Part shown: in pieces, positions 23,935 to 34,380 of the stretch
Numbering within the stretch: the first letter of the stretch is position 1
Layout: each line of letters begins with the position of its first letter
Assembly: GCF_027912835.1 (NCBI RefSeq)
Contig: NZ_CP115768.1
Span: 868,001 to 932,000, forward strand
From: Paracoccus sediminicola
Lineage (GTDB): Bacteria > Pseudomonadota > Alphaproteobacteria > Rhodobacterales > Rhodobacteraceae
Direction of reading: 5' to 3'
DNA: 64,000 bases
The notes under the pieces: generated by a model
The model's input: only the letters and a program-made list of their open reading frames with translations
Told to the model about the DNA's origin: nothing
The model's database searches: none
Program-made: the position numbers and the translations under genes

Positions 23935-25158
23935 ATGCGTATTGCGGTTCTTGGCGGCGACGGATTTGTCGGCTGGCCGACCTCGCTTCACCTGTCCCAT
24001 CTCGGCCACGAGGTGCATATCCTCGACAATCTCTCGCGTCGCTGGATCGACACCGAGTTGGGCGTGCAGTCGCTGACCCCGATGGATTCGATCCAGGAAC
24101 GCTGCCGGATCTGGAAGCAGGAAAGCGGCAACCAGATCCATTTCCACCTGCTGGATCTGGCCAAGGAATTCGAGCGGCTGAAGAAATGGCTGGCCGAATA
24201 CCGTCCCGACGCGATCATCCATTTCGCCGAACAGCGCGCCGCGCCCTATTCGATGAAGACCGACCGCCACAAGGTCTATACGGTCGATAACAACGTCAAC
24301 GCGACGCATAACCTGCTGGCCGCGATGGTCGAAACCGGCATCGATGCGCATCTGGTCCATCTGGGCACGATGGGGGTTTACGGCTATTCCAGCGTCGGCG
24401 CGCCGATCCCCGAGGGCTATCTGGATATCGAGATCGACACCCCGTCCGGCAAGAAACAGCAGCAGGTGCTGTATCCGACGCGGCCCGGCTCGGTCTATCA
24501 TATGACCAAGAGCCTCGATCAGATCATGTTCCAGTTCTTCGCCCAGAATGACGGGCTGCGGATCACCGATCTGCATCAGGGCATTGTCTGGGGGACGCAT
24601 ACCGACCAGACCCGCCGGCATGAGCAGCTTATCAACCGCTTCGATTACGATGGCGATTACGGCACGGTGCTGAACCGTTTCCTGATCCAGGCGGCGATCG
24701 GCTATCCGCTGACCGTGCATGGCACGGGCGGGCAGACCCGCGCCTTCATCCATCTTCAGGATTGCGTGCGCTGCATCGAGCTGGCGCTGGCCGATGCGCC
24801 CGCGGCGGGTGAGCGGGTGAAGATCTTCAACCAGATGACCGAAACCCACCGCGTGCGCGATCTCGCGGCGATGGTAGCACGGCTGGCCGGGGCGCGGGTG
24901 ATGAACCTGCCCAACCCGCGCAAGGAGGCCGCCGAGAACGATCTGATCGTGAAGAACGACCAGTTCCTTGCGCTCGGGCTGAACCCGATCACACTCGAGG
25001 AGGGGCTGCTTTCGGAAGTGGTGGACGTGGCCAAGAAATATCAGCACCGCATCGACCGTTCGCGCGTGCCGGCGGTGTCGGCCTGGACCAAGGAGATCGC
25101 GGCCGAGGTCGATCACGACCCCGAGGCACATGCGCAGGACGCCAAGGTCGCAAGCTGA
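23935..25158 (+). CDS. sqdB: UDP-sulfoquinovose synthase SqdB
   Basis: This 407-residue extended-SDR enzyme makes UDP-sulfoquinovose from UDP-glucose and sulfite for the membrane sulfolipid SQDG. The NAD motif GGDGFVG is at residues 8-14. HLGTMGVYGYSSVG holds the active-site Thr, and SVYHMTKSLDQ the Tyr-x3-Lys pair. Close matches to plant SQD1 continue through RTRFDYDGDYGTVLNRF-like and YPLTVHGTGGQTRAF segments. Plant SQD1 has TMGEYG where this has TMGVYG. The start follows AAGGAAAGG. A Pho box in the promoter fits a role in swapping phospholipid for sulfolipid during phosphate starvation. The downstream glycosyltransferase genes (sqdC/D) are not next to it. Confidence 0.88.
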   Translation: MRIAVLGGDGFVGWPTSLHLSHLGHEVHILDNLSRRWIDTELGVQSLTPMDSIQERCRIWKQESGNQIHFHLLDLAKEFERLKKWLAEYRPDAIIHFAEQRAAPYSMKTDRHKVYTVDNNVNATHNLLAAMVETGIDAHLVHLGTMGVYGYSSVGAPIPEGYLDIEIDTPSGKKQQQVLYPTRPGSVYHMTKSLDQIMFQFFAQNDGLRITDLHQGIVWGTHTDQTRRHEQLINRFDYDGDYGTVLNRFLIQAAIGYPLTVHGTGGQTRAFIHLQDCVRCIELALADAPAAGERVKIFNQMTETHRVRDLAAMVARLAGARVMNLPNPRKEAAENDLIVKNDQFLALGLNPITLEEGLLSEVVDVAKKYQHRIDRSRVPAVSAWTKEIAAEVDHDPEAHAQDAKVAS

Positions 25159-25268
25159 CAATCCGCCCGGCGCTCAGGCGCTGCCTTGTCTCGGGCGTCG
25201 CAGCATGTTCCGGCGGCGCGCGACGCAATCCGGGGCTGGCTCGCCCGCGCCCGGTGCCACTCGGGGCA

Positions 25269-25925
25269 TCAGCCCCGCATGCGCGGCGGTCTCGGCTTAT
25301 AGACCGGCAGCGACCAGCCCCAGATCAGCGTTCCCGCGCGCAGCAGGAACACGGCGCCGCCGCCCCCGGTCAGCGCCAAGGCGCGGGGCAGGCCCAGCCA
25401 TGCCAGCATCAGCGCCACCACCGCGCCGCCGAAAGCGCAGGTCAGGTAAAGCTCGCTTCCCTTGAGCACCAGAGGCACCTCGTTGCCGACCACATCGCGC
25501 ATCAACCCGCCCATCGTGCCGGTGATGACTCCGGCGATGACGATGATGACCGGCCCGAACCCGCCGGCCATCGCCACGCCGATCCCGGCAGGAACCGCGA
25601 CAGCGAGCGCAATCGCATCGAGCCAGAGCAGCCAGCGATAGCGGCTTTCCAGAAGATGTGCCGTCCAATAGACCAGAAACGCCGCGCCGGCGGCGATCAG
25701 GATCAGCTCGGGCTGCGCCACCCAGAACACGGGGTCGCGGCCCAGCACCAGATCCCGTACCGTGCCGCCGCCCACCGCGGTCAGCGAGGCCATGAAGATG
25801 AAACCGATGATGTCGAGCTGCGCCCGGCTGGCCACCAGCGCCCCGGTCAGCGCGAACACAAGGGCCGAGCCGTAATCCAGCGCCCAGACATAGGCCCCGA
25901 TCCTGTCGAGCATCTCGGGTGTCAT
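25269..25925 (-). CDS. TRIC-type trimeric cation channel family protein (former UPF0126)
   Basis: This 218-residue protein has seven predicted membrane helices and the duplicated glycine-rich motif of the family: FALTGALVA and TAVGGGTVRDLVLGR in the first half, GVITGTMGGLMRDVVGNEVP in the second. Bacterial members (YadS/YicG type) form trimeric K+/Na+ channels; a physiological role is not established. It stands alone, convergent with sqdB. Confidence 0.88.
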   Translation of the reverse strand: MTPEMLDRIGAYVWALDYGSALVFALTGALVASRAQLDIIGFIFMASLTAVGGGTVRDLVLGRDPVFWVAQPELILIAAGAAFLVYWTAHLLESRYRWLLWLDAIALAVAVPAGIGVAMAGGFGPVIIVIAGVITGTMGGLMRDVVGNEVPLVLKGSELYLTCAFGGAVVALMLAWLGLPRALALTGGGGAVFLLRAGTLIWGWSLPVYKPRPPRMRG

Positions 25926-26016
25926 CGGTGATCTCTCCTGCCGTCGCGTGACAGGGCGCGCTGTGCCACGAAACGCGGCGGGTTGGAAACCCCGCCCGCG
26001 CCTCGGGACGCGGCGT

Positions 26017-27855
<1,839 letters not shown>

Positions 27856-28483
27856 CGCCCTCGATCCAGCCGAATCCCCCGGCCTCGCTGTCGCGGCGAT
27901 GCAGGGCGGACGGGTCACGGTAAAGGTGCTTCAGGTCGCGGACCAGAGATTGCAGCCCCTGATGGCGCGGATCGTCCAGCAGGTGCCAATCCAGCGAGCG
28001 GTCAAGTTTCATTCCTCGCGCTGACAGATTCCTGCCAGGATGGGTCCAGATGAACCCGTAATAGGCCCGCAGATTCGCGAATTTCTGCCAGTCGTCTCCG
28101 GGCATCTTGGCCAGCATCGAGCCTTTGCCACCAACCACCTCGTCATGGCTGACCAGCAGGATGAAATTCTCGGAGAACGCATGGATCAGGGCGAAAGTGG
28201 GCCGGTTGCGATGGTGGCTGCGATGGATCGGCGCGTGGCGGATATAGCTGAGCGTGTCGGTCATCCAGCCCATGGTCCACCTGAAGCCGAAACCCGGCCC
28301 GCCCGTATCGCCAGGACGCGACACGCGCGGCGAAAGAGGTCGATCCTTCGGCCACCGACTGATGCCGGGCAGTTCGCGACAGGCCACGCTGTTGACGCGG
28401 CGCAGGAAATCGATCGCTTCCAGCTTCTCGCACCCGCCTTGGATATTAGGCACCCAAGCGCCATCATTGCGTTCCGTGGCCAT
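27856..28483 (-). pseudogene. decayed fragment of glgB (1,4-alpha-glucan branching enzyme)
   Basis: The minus strand carries the GH13 core of GlgB out of context: WVPN..GG.E.LEAIDFLRRVN, GFGFRWTMGWMTDTL, AFSENFILLVSHDEVVGGKG, MPGDDWQKFANLRAYYGF, SLDWHLLDDPRHQGLQ and FGWIEGG. About the first 400 of 730 residues are absent. The AEGSTSFAARV stretch appears only in another frame, and the segment equal to LLFMGCEFAQ.REWNH is shortened, with an in-frame TGA in its remains, so there are several compensating frameshifts. The fragment ends abruptly at the glgX-like tail. It cannot make an active enzyme. Confidence 0.85.
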
Positions 28484-28485
28484 CT

Positions 28486-28507
28486 GATGTTAGCGGCAAC
28501 ATCAGGG
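28486..28507. promoter_or_regulatory. LacI-family type operator upstream of the alpha-glucosidase gene
   Basis: The 22-base dyad has left half CTGATGTTAGC and right half GGCAACATCAG; 9 of 11 pairs match about a central C|G. The core TGTTAGCGGCAACA is close to the common LacI-family operator TGTTAGCGCTAACA. It lies 49 bases before the start codon, a position suited to repression. Confidence 0.55.
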
Positions 28508-28556
28508 CAGCATGGTGCCGGGTTCCATGCGCGAAGGACAGTGAAAGGGGGATTTC

Positions 28557-30149
28557 ATGACGAATGACTGGTGGCGCGGGTCAGTGACCTATCAGGTCTA
28601 TCCACGGTCTTTTCAGGACAGCGACGCAGACGGGATCGGCGATCTGCCGGGCATCACGCGGCGGCTGCAATACATCGCCGGTCTCGGGGTGGACGCGGTC
28701 TGGCTGTCGCCGGTCTTTGCCTCGCCGATGGCGGATATGGGCTATGACGTGTCGGATTATACCGATATCGACCCGCTTTTCGGCACGCTTTCGGATTTCG
28801 ACGCGATGGTTTCGCGCGCGCATGAGCACGGGCTGAAGGTCATTATCGACCAGGTGCTGAGCCATTCCTCGGATCAGCACCCGTTCTTTATCGAAAGCCG
28901 CAGGGATCGGGACAATCCGAAGGCCGACTGGTATGTCTGGGCCGATGCCAGGCCCGACGGCACGCCGCCGAACAACTGGTCATCGGTCTTCGGCGGCTCG
29001 GCCTGGGAATGGGACGGGCATCGCAAGCAGTATTACCTGCACAATTTCCTGACCTCGCAGCCGGATTTCAATTTCCACAATCCCGATGTGCAGGACTGGC
29101 TGCTCGGCACGATGCGCTTCTGGCTGGAACGCGGTGTGGACGGCTTCCGTCTGGATACGGTGAATTTCTATTTCCATGACGGCAAGCTGCGCAACAACCC
29201 GCCGCGCAAGGGCGAGGCGCAGGTGAATCCCTATGAGATGCAGCTCCATAAATTCTCGAAGACCCGGCCCGAAAATCTCGATTTCCTGGCGAGGATGCGC
29301 GAACTGACTGATGAATACGGCGCCGCGATGGTGGGAGAGGTCGGCGATTCGACCCGCGCGGTCGAGATCATGGCCGAATACACGGCGGGCGATACCCGTC
29401 TGCATCAGGCTTACAGCTTCGACATGCTCGGACCGGAATTCACGCCGAACCATTTCCGCACAAGGATCGAGCGTTTCTTTCGCGATGCGCCCGATGGCTG
29501 GCCGACATGGGCCTTTTCCAATCACGACGTGATCCGCCACCTGACCCGGTGGGATGATTATGGCGCGGATCAGGACAGGCTGGCGAAGCTGACGGCGGCG
29601 ATGCTGTTGTCCTTCCCCGGCTCGGTCTGCCTCTATCAGGGAGAAGAGCTGGGCCAGACCGAGACCGAGCTGGAATTCGAAGAGCTTACCGATCCGCCGG
29701 GCATCCGTTTCTGGCCCGATTACAAGGGGCGCGACGGCTGCCGCACGCCGATGGTCTGGGACGGCAACGGCAATACCGCCGGCGGCTTCACCGAGGGCCG
29801 GCCCTGGCTGCCGGTCAAGCCGCCGCAGCTTGCCCGCAATGTCGCGGCGCAGGAACGAGAGGCGGACTCCGTGCTTCATTTCTATCGGCAGATGCTCGAG
29901 TTCCGCGGCGCGCAGGCTGAGTTGCGGGGCCGCGATCTGGCGAAATTCTACAAGCGGGCCGATCCGGTGCTGATGTTCCAGCGAGGCGGTCTGATCTGCG
30001 TCTTCAATCTCAGCCCCGACGCAACGAGCGCCAACCTGCCGCCCTGCGAGGCGCCCGCGCTGACCGGCCCGCATCAGGCGGCAGAGCTGGACGGGCGGCG
30101 GGTCAATCTGGGCCCGAACGGATTCGCCTTCATCGCCGTCAAGGGATGA
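28557..30149 (+). CDS. alpha-glucosidase, GH13 (AglA/oligo-1,6-glucosidase type)
   Basis: This 530-residue cytoplasmic GH13 enzyme hydrolyses small alpha-glucosides. It begins WWRGSVTYQVYPRSFQDSD (typical start strand), and has the calcium-binding-type DADGIGDLPG, catalytic nucleophile Asp200 in GFRLDTVN, acid/base Glu261 in VGEVGD, and transition-state Asp324 in FSNHD. A strong AAAGGGGGA ribosome site precedes the ATG. The usual aglEFGK transporter genes are absent here. A LacI-type operator lies upstream and a strong terminator follows. Confidence 0.93.
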   Translation: MTNDWWRGSVTYQVYPRSFQDSDADGIGDLPGITRRLQYIAGLGVDAVWLSPVFASPMADMGYDVSDYTDIDPLFGTLSDFDAMVSRAHEHGLKVIIDQVLSHSSDQHPFFIESRRDRDNPKADWYVWADARPDGTPPNNWSSVFGGSAWEWDGHRKQYYLHNFLTSQPDFNFHNPDVQDWLLGTMRFWLERGVDGFRLDTVNFYFHDGKLRNNPPRKGEAQVNPYEMQLHKFSKTRPENLDFLARMRELTDEYGAAMVGEVGDSTRAVEIMAEYTAGDTRLHQAYSFDMLGPEFTPNHFRTRIERFFRDAPDGWPTWAFSNHDVIRHLTRWDDYGADQDRLAKLTAAMLLSFPGSVCLYQGEELGQTETELEFEELTDPPGIRFWPDYKGRDGCRTPMVWDGNGNTAGGFTEGRPWLPVKPPQLARNVAAQEREADSVLHFYRQMLEFRGAQAELRGRDLAKFYKRADPVLMFQRGGLICVFNLSPDATSANLPPCEAPALTGPHQAAELDGRRVNLGPNGFAFIAVKG

Positions 30150-30180
30150 CGAAAGGCCGGTCTGGGGCTGAACGGAACAT

Positions 30181-30213
30181 GGGCGCGCGGAAAACCCGCG
30201 CGCCCTTTTCTTT
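30181..30213 (+). terminator. Rho-independent terminator after the alpha-glucosidase gene
   Basis: GGGCGCGCGG-AAAAC-CCGCGCGCCC gives a perfect 10-pair stem followed by TTTTCTTT. Confidence 0.85.
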
Positions 30214-30228
30214 CGGTTCCTCTCGGGC

Positions 30229-32247
30229 TCAGAAGCTTTTCGAGAGGCCCAGGGTCACGGTGCGGCCCGGCCCGAACGCGGGCTCGATCACCCGGCCAGA
30301 GAAGGACCGCTCCACATAGCTTGAACGCTCGTAATAGGTCTCGTCGAAAAGATTATCGACGCCGAGACGGATCTTGGTTCCGTCGAGCTGCGCAGGTGTC
30401 CAGTCGGCATAGGCGTTCACCACCGTGTAGCCGTCATGATCCGAGAAGCCGGCGGCGGTCATCGCCTCGTCGGACAGCTCTCCTGCCCATTCCAGCGTCG
30501 CACCGACCGCGAGATTGTATTGCGGCAGCGCCTGATCGACATAGAGCGTGGCAATATCGCCGATGGGCATGAAGTTGGTGCCGCCGCTCGGCAGGATGAA
30601 CTCTCCATCCTGGCTCAGATCGGCCTTGGTATAGCTGGCGCCGACGCGGCCCGTATCCCAGTCATAGCTGGCATTCAGCGTCACGCCCTTGCTGCGGCCT
30701 TCCTCGGCATTGGTGAGCAGGCCGTTGGCGACATCATATTCGCCGAGCCCGTCCAGCCTGGTGTCGAAAAAGGTGATCCCGCCGCGCCAGCTTGTACCGC
30801 TCGCGTTCAGCCCGATCTTGTAGTTCTTCGCCGTGGCGGGTTCCAGATCCGGGTCTGTGCTGAAGCTCGCATCACGCGCATGAAGCAAGCCATACTCGCC
30901 GACATTATAGCCCATCCAGCTATGAGAGGCGCCCGCGAACACTTCGAACATCTCGTTGATGCGATAGGAGAGCGTCGCATTGGCGCTGGCGCCCGAGCCG
31001 GTGAAGCGTTCATTGTTCCAGTCGTTCAGCCGGTGATGGTCATAGCGCAGTCCGGTGGACAGGTCGAACCCGTTGGCGAAATCAAAGCGGCCCTGTACGA
31101 AACTGCCAAGCTGGAACGTCGAGAACTTCCAGTCCGGGCCCGGCGCGCCAGAGTGATCGCCGTAATTGTCGATGAGATATTCGTTATCGGCGAAGTCCAC
31201 CCCGGCCACGATCGTGCCCTGGGGCAGGGTGAAGCTGTTCTTCATCACCCCGCCGAATGTGTCGCGGCCAAGCTCCATGTCGCCATTGGGGCGCGGGCTG
31301 CCGCCCGGCACCAAAAGATCGCCCACGGCGTAATTCGGCCGCCAGTAATTCGTCGAGCCGATATAAAGCTGCGCTTCAGGGTCCCAGCTGTCGCTCGGGG
31401 CGGTGCTGGTCAGTTTCAGGCTGAAGGTCTCGCTGTCGATATCGAGCGGATAGACAGTCTCGTCGCCGTCCAGATCCATGTTCATCTTGATGACCCGATC
31501 CGCGTCGTCCTGAGACCGCTCATAAGCGGCCTCCAGTCGCGCGGCGCCGAACTCGTATCCCAGCTTGACCAGCGCGCCGCCTGCGGCGGGCTCGGTTCCG
31601 AGCATCTCAAGCCCGTTGCCCGCGTCGTAATTATCGCCGTTCTGGCCGTGCAGCATCACGAACCAATCCAGGTTTTCGTGCATCCCGTATCCGGCAAGGC
31701 TGCCCGAGATACCGCGCCCGTTGCTGCCATAGGACAGCGCCGCGCGACCGCCCATGTTCCGGCCGTCCAGCAACAGATCCTGGGCGCCGACGGTTTCATA
31801 GCGCACCGCACCCGCGCCGGCCGCGAAACCAGCATCGGCGGTCGCGGCTCCGGCCTCGACCTCGACCTGGCGGATAAAGGCCGGGTCGATCACGTTCGAG
31901 CCGGTGTGATGCCAGCTTTGCGGCCCCTGCGGGACGCCATCGACGGTCACGGCCAGCTTGGATTGCTCGATGCCGAAGACGTGGATCCGCTTGGCCGGGC
32001 CGGCCCCGCCCGAGACATTGACGGCGGATTCGCGGGCGAACAGTTCTGACACATCGTTGGGCTGGAGGATATCGACATCCTCGGCGCTGACCACCGCGCC
32101 GCCGGTGGATTCGATGTTTTCCTCGCCATCCGCGACGAGGGTGATGGTGTCGAGCACGATGGGCGCCGCGTCCTGCGCCGCGGCGGCACTGAGAAGCGCG
32201 AGTGTCGAGACTCCCGCGGCGAGCGGAAGAAGAAGCCGAGTCTGCAT
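30229..32247 (-). CDS. TonB-dependent outer-membrane receptor (iron/heme/siderophore type)
   Basis: The 672-residue protein has a signal peptide (about 24 residues, cut near AAAQDA), a TonB-box-like IVLDTITLVADG, a plug domain (residues 45-165, IHVFGIEQSKLAVTVDGVPQ), and a beta-barrel ending in FGPGRTVTLGLSKSF with C-terminal Phe, as required for outer-membrane assembly. The LFDETYYERSSYV block near the end is typical. No periplasmic or ABC partner is adjacent, so the ligand is undecided. The 217 bases upstream include an AT-rich stretch (32305-32330) that may carry the promoter. Confidence 0.88.
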   Translation of the reverse strand: MQTRLLLPLAAGVSTLALLSAAAAQDAAPIVLDTITLVADGEENIESTGGAVVSAEDVDILQPNDVSELFARESAVNVSGGAGPAKRIHVFGIEQSKLAVTVDGVPQGPQSWHHTGSNVIDPAFIRQVEVEAGAATADAGFAAGAGAVRYETVGAQDLLLDGRNMGGRAALSYGSNGRGISGSLAGYGMHENLDWFVMLHGQNGDNYDAGNGLEMLGTEPAAGGALVKLGYEFGAARLEAAYERSQDDADRVIKMNMDLDGDETVYPLDIDSETFSLKLTSTAPSDSWDPEAQLYIGSTNYWRPNYAVGDLLVPGGSPRPNGDMELGRDTFGGVMKNSFTLPQGTIVAGVDFADNEYLIDNYGDHSGAPGPDWKFSTFQLGSFVQGRFDFANGFDLSTGLRYDHHRLNDWNNERFTGSGASANATLSYRINEMFEVFAGASHSWMGYNVGEYGLLHARDASFSTDPDLEPATAKNYKIGLNASGTSWRGGITFFDTRLDGLGEYDVANGLLTNAEEGRSKGVTLNASYDWDTGRVGASYTKADLSQDGEFILPSGGTNFMPIGDIATLYVDQALPQYNLAVGATLEWAGELSDEAMTAAGFSDHDGYTVVNAYADWTPAQLDGTKIRLGVDNLFDETYYERSSYVERSFSGRVIEPAFGPGRTVTLGLSKSF

Positions 32248-32464
32248 GTGATTCCTCTTGGATAAGGCAGAGGATGACGTGGCTGAGGTTCTGGCTTCGT
32301 ATCCGATAATTTTCGTTGGTTATTAACTTATGCCGGTGTTGGCAAGCGGCTGTCAGCCCGGTAGTAAGGCTGATGCAATTCTGCCACTCCCCCCGATGCG
32401 TGGCGCTGACAGAGGGCGGGCGGCCCCGGCGGGACCGCCCTGTCATCAGCTTTGATCTGCAAGA

Positions 32465-33907
32465 TCAGGCGGCGAGCTTGCCGCGTTCCTCCCCCTCGAT
32501 CAGCTCGGCATGGAGCGCGGTGATCGCGCGGTCCAGATCGTCACGGCTCAGCAGGAACTGCACATCCACGGCGCGGGTCGGCTTTTGTGCCGCCTGCACC
32601 TCGATCCCGGCCCGGTCCAGAGCCTGAAGCCCGCGCATCAGCACGCGCTGCCCCTTGAGGTCGCGCCCGATGGCCGAGGCGATCGCCGCCGAACGCGCCG
32701 TGACCTGCGCCGAAGGATAGGCCTCGGACAGCTCGGATTCGATGCGGCGGGCGCGTTTCAGCGTCGTGGCCAGGAAATGGGTGATGGTGTTCGCATTCGA
32801 GGTTTTCGAAACGATAAAGGCGTTATGCCGCGTCAGCACTTCGAGGATCTTCGCGTCATAGCCCTTCACCCCGACCATGTCCTGCTCGAACAGCTCCAGC
32901 ACCACGACCGGCAGCCCGGTCACGATCTCGGCCCCCGTCGCCTCGGCGCGGGTGTCGTCGATCAGCGTGCCCGGATCATGCGGCTCGAAAGCGTTGGTCA
33001 CGCGCAGAGGGATCTGGTTCTGGCGGAGCGTCTTGGCGGCCTTGGGGTGGATCGCCTCCATCCCGAGATTGGCAAGCTGATCGGCCACGTCGTAATTCGT
33101 GTGCCCCAGCTTGCGCACCGCATCCGTGCCCACCAGACCCGGATCGGCGGAAGACAGATGAAATTCCTTGTGAATGATCGCCTCATCCGCCCCGGTCAGT
33201 GCCGCAAGGCGCGAGAAGGTGACCTCGGAATAGCCGCGATCGAACTCGGCCATCAACCCTTCGGTGCATTGCGCATAGCCGGTGACGATGGGCAATTCGC
33301 TTGCGAGATCGATCCCCTCCATCGCCGAAAGCAGGCGATCCTTCAGAGTGAACTCGCGGTCGTCGCGCCAACCGGTCAGATCGACATAGCGCGCATTCAC
33401 CCCCGCCCGGTTCAGCAGAAGCGTGGCGACGAAAGCCGAATGCGCCTCGCCCAGACCGGAAAGCAGCTCGCGGAAGACCATCATGTGCTTCGACAGGCGG
33501 AAATGCCCGTAGCTGCACAGGCGCTGAAGATCGAACAGGCAGGAGCGCGCGCCTTCGATCCGGTCGCGGACAAACTCGTCGGCCTGATTTCGGTCGCCGG
33601 AATGGTCGAGAATATCGGCATTCGCCTCGCGCATCGCCTCGGCCACGCGGTTCAGCGCCATCTGCCAGCCGCCCTGATCGTCGGCGGCGTTGGCGAAGCT
33701 GGCATAGACGCCCGGCTCACCGGTCTTCTTGTGTTCCAGCAACAGGTTGGTGATGCCGCCGAACGCCGAGACGACGAAGATGCGGTGATACAGATCCTCG
33801 CCCTTGCGGTCGCCGATCAGCAGCGTATCGCGCAGCTCGTTCAGGCGGCTCATCGAGGTGCCGCCGATCTTTTCGACCGTATGTCCGGGGAAATTCAATT
33901 GGGTCAA
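32465..33907 (-). CDS. ask: aspartate kinase of the ectoine cluster (Ask_Ect)
   Basis: The 480-residue kinase phosphorylates aspartate, feeding aspartate semialdehyde to EctB. The family start VEKIGGTSMSRL follows a short leader from a TTG codon at 33907. A kinase domain fills about residues 10-300, and ACT-like regulatory parts follow (VGVKGYDAKILEVLTRHNAF, then the YPSAQVTARSAAIASAIGRD region). Ectoine-linked kinases are less feedback-inhibited than housekeeping LysC. It is the last gene of ectABC-ask, 71 bases after ectC. Confidence 0.92.
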   Translation of the reverse strand: MTQLNFPGHTVEKIGGTSMSRLNELRDTLLIGDRKGEDLYHRIFVVSAFGGITNLLLEHKKTGEPGVYASFANAADDQGGWQMALNRVAEAMREANADILDHSGDRNQADEFVRDRIEGARSCLFDLQRLCSYGHFRLSKHMMVFRELLSGLGEAHSAFVATLLLNRAGVNARYVDLTGWRDDREFTLKDRLLSAMEGIDLASELPIVTGYAQCTEGLMAEFDRGYSEVTFSRLAALTGADEAIIHKEFHLSSADPGLVGTDAVRKLGHTNYDVADQLANLGMEAIHPKAAKTLRQNQIPLRVTNAFEPHDPGTLIDDTRAEATGAEIVTGLPVVVLELFEQDMVGVKGYDAKILEVLTRHNAFIVSKTSNANTITHFLATTLKRARRIESELSEAYPSAQVTARSAAIASAIGRDLKGQRVLMRGLQALDRAGIEVQAAQKPTRAVDVQFLLSRDDLDRAITALHAELIEGEERGKLAA

Positions 33908-33978
33908 TCCGCTTCCCCGGCCCTGTTGTGGGGCCGGGCCTCTGATTGAGTGTTCTTGCCAGGTAGCGCAGGCGTGGT

Positions 33979-34374
33979 TCAGGCGTCTTCCGGTTCCGGC
34001 GCTGCGTAAGAGCCGTCGGCCTGATGCACCTCGTTTCCGGTGACCGGCGGGTTGAAGCAGCAGGCCATGACCAGCTCTTCCTCGGCGCGCAGCGTGTGCT
34101 TGTCATGCAGGTTCAGCGCATACATCACGCCGGGCGTGATCTCATGCGTCTCGCCCGTCGCCAGATCGGTGATCGAGCCCTTGCCGGACATGCAATAGAC
34201 GCTCTCGAAATGGTTCTTGTAGTGGAAGGTATGTTCCGAACCGGCTTCCAGCGTGGTTATGTGGAACGAGAACCCCATCTTGTCATCGGCCAGCAACATG
34301 CGGACCGAGGACCATTGCGCGTCCTTCACGTCGCGCTCGGTGTTCTTCAGCTTTTTGAAATCACGAACGATCAT
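33979..34374 (-). CDS. ectC: L-ectoine synthase EctC
   Basis: The 131-residue cupin enzyme cyclises N-gamma-acetyl-diaminobutyrate to ectoine. Seen are [16 protein letters not shown] at the start, [20 protein letters not shown], the metal-binding cupin residues in [15 protein letters not shown] and [17 protein letters not shown], and a typical short acidic tail. It starts 6 bases after the ectB stop. Confidence 0.97.
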   Translation of the reverse strand: MIVRDFKKLKNTERDVKDAQWSSVRMLLADDKMGFSFHITTLEAGSEHTFHYKNHFESVYCMSGKGSITDLATGETHEITPGVMYALNLHDKHTLRAEEELVMACCFNPPVTGNEVHQADGSYAAPEPEDA

Positions 34375-34380
34375 AATGGC

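Noticed and set aside
22942-25161. 739-residue minus-strand frame opposite lutC and sqdB
   Set aside because: Antisense shadow of two recognised genes; no motif.
32300-32330. Fur or Irr box before the TonB receptor
   Set aside because: The AT-rich stretch GATAATTTTCGTTGGTTATT has only weak symmetry and does not fit a named consensus.
32414-32440. Terminator after ask
   Set aside because: A strong GC hairpin is present but no T-run follows on the minus strand, so it was not listed as a terminator.
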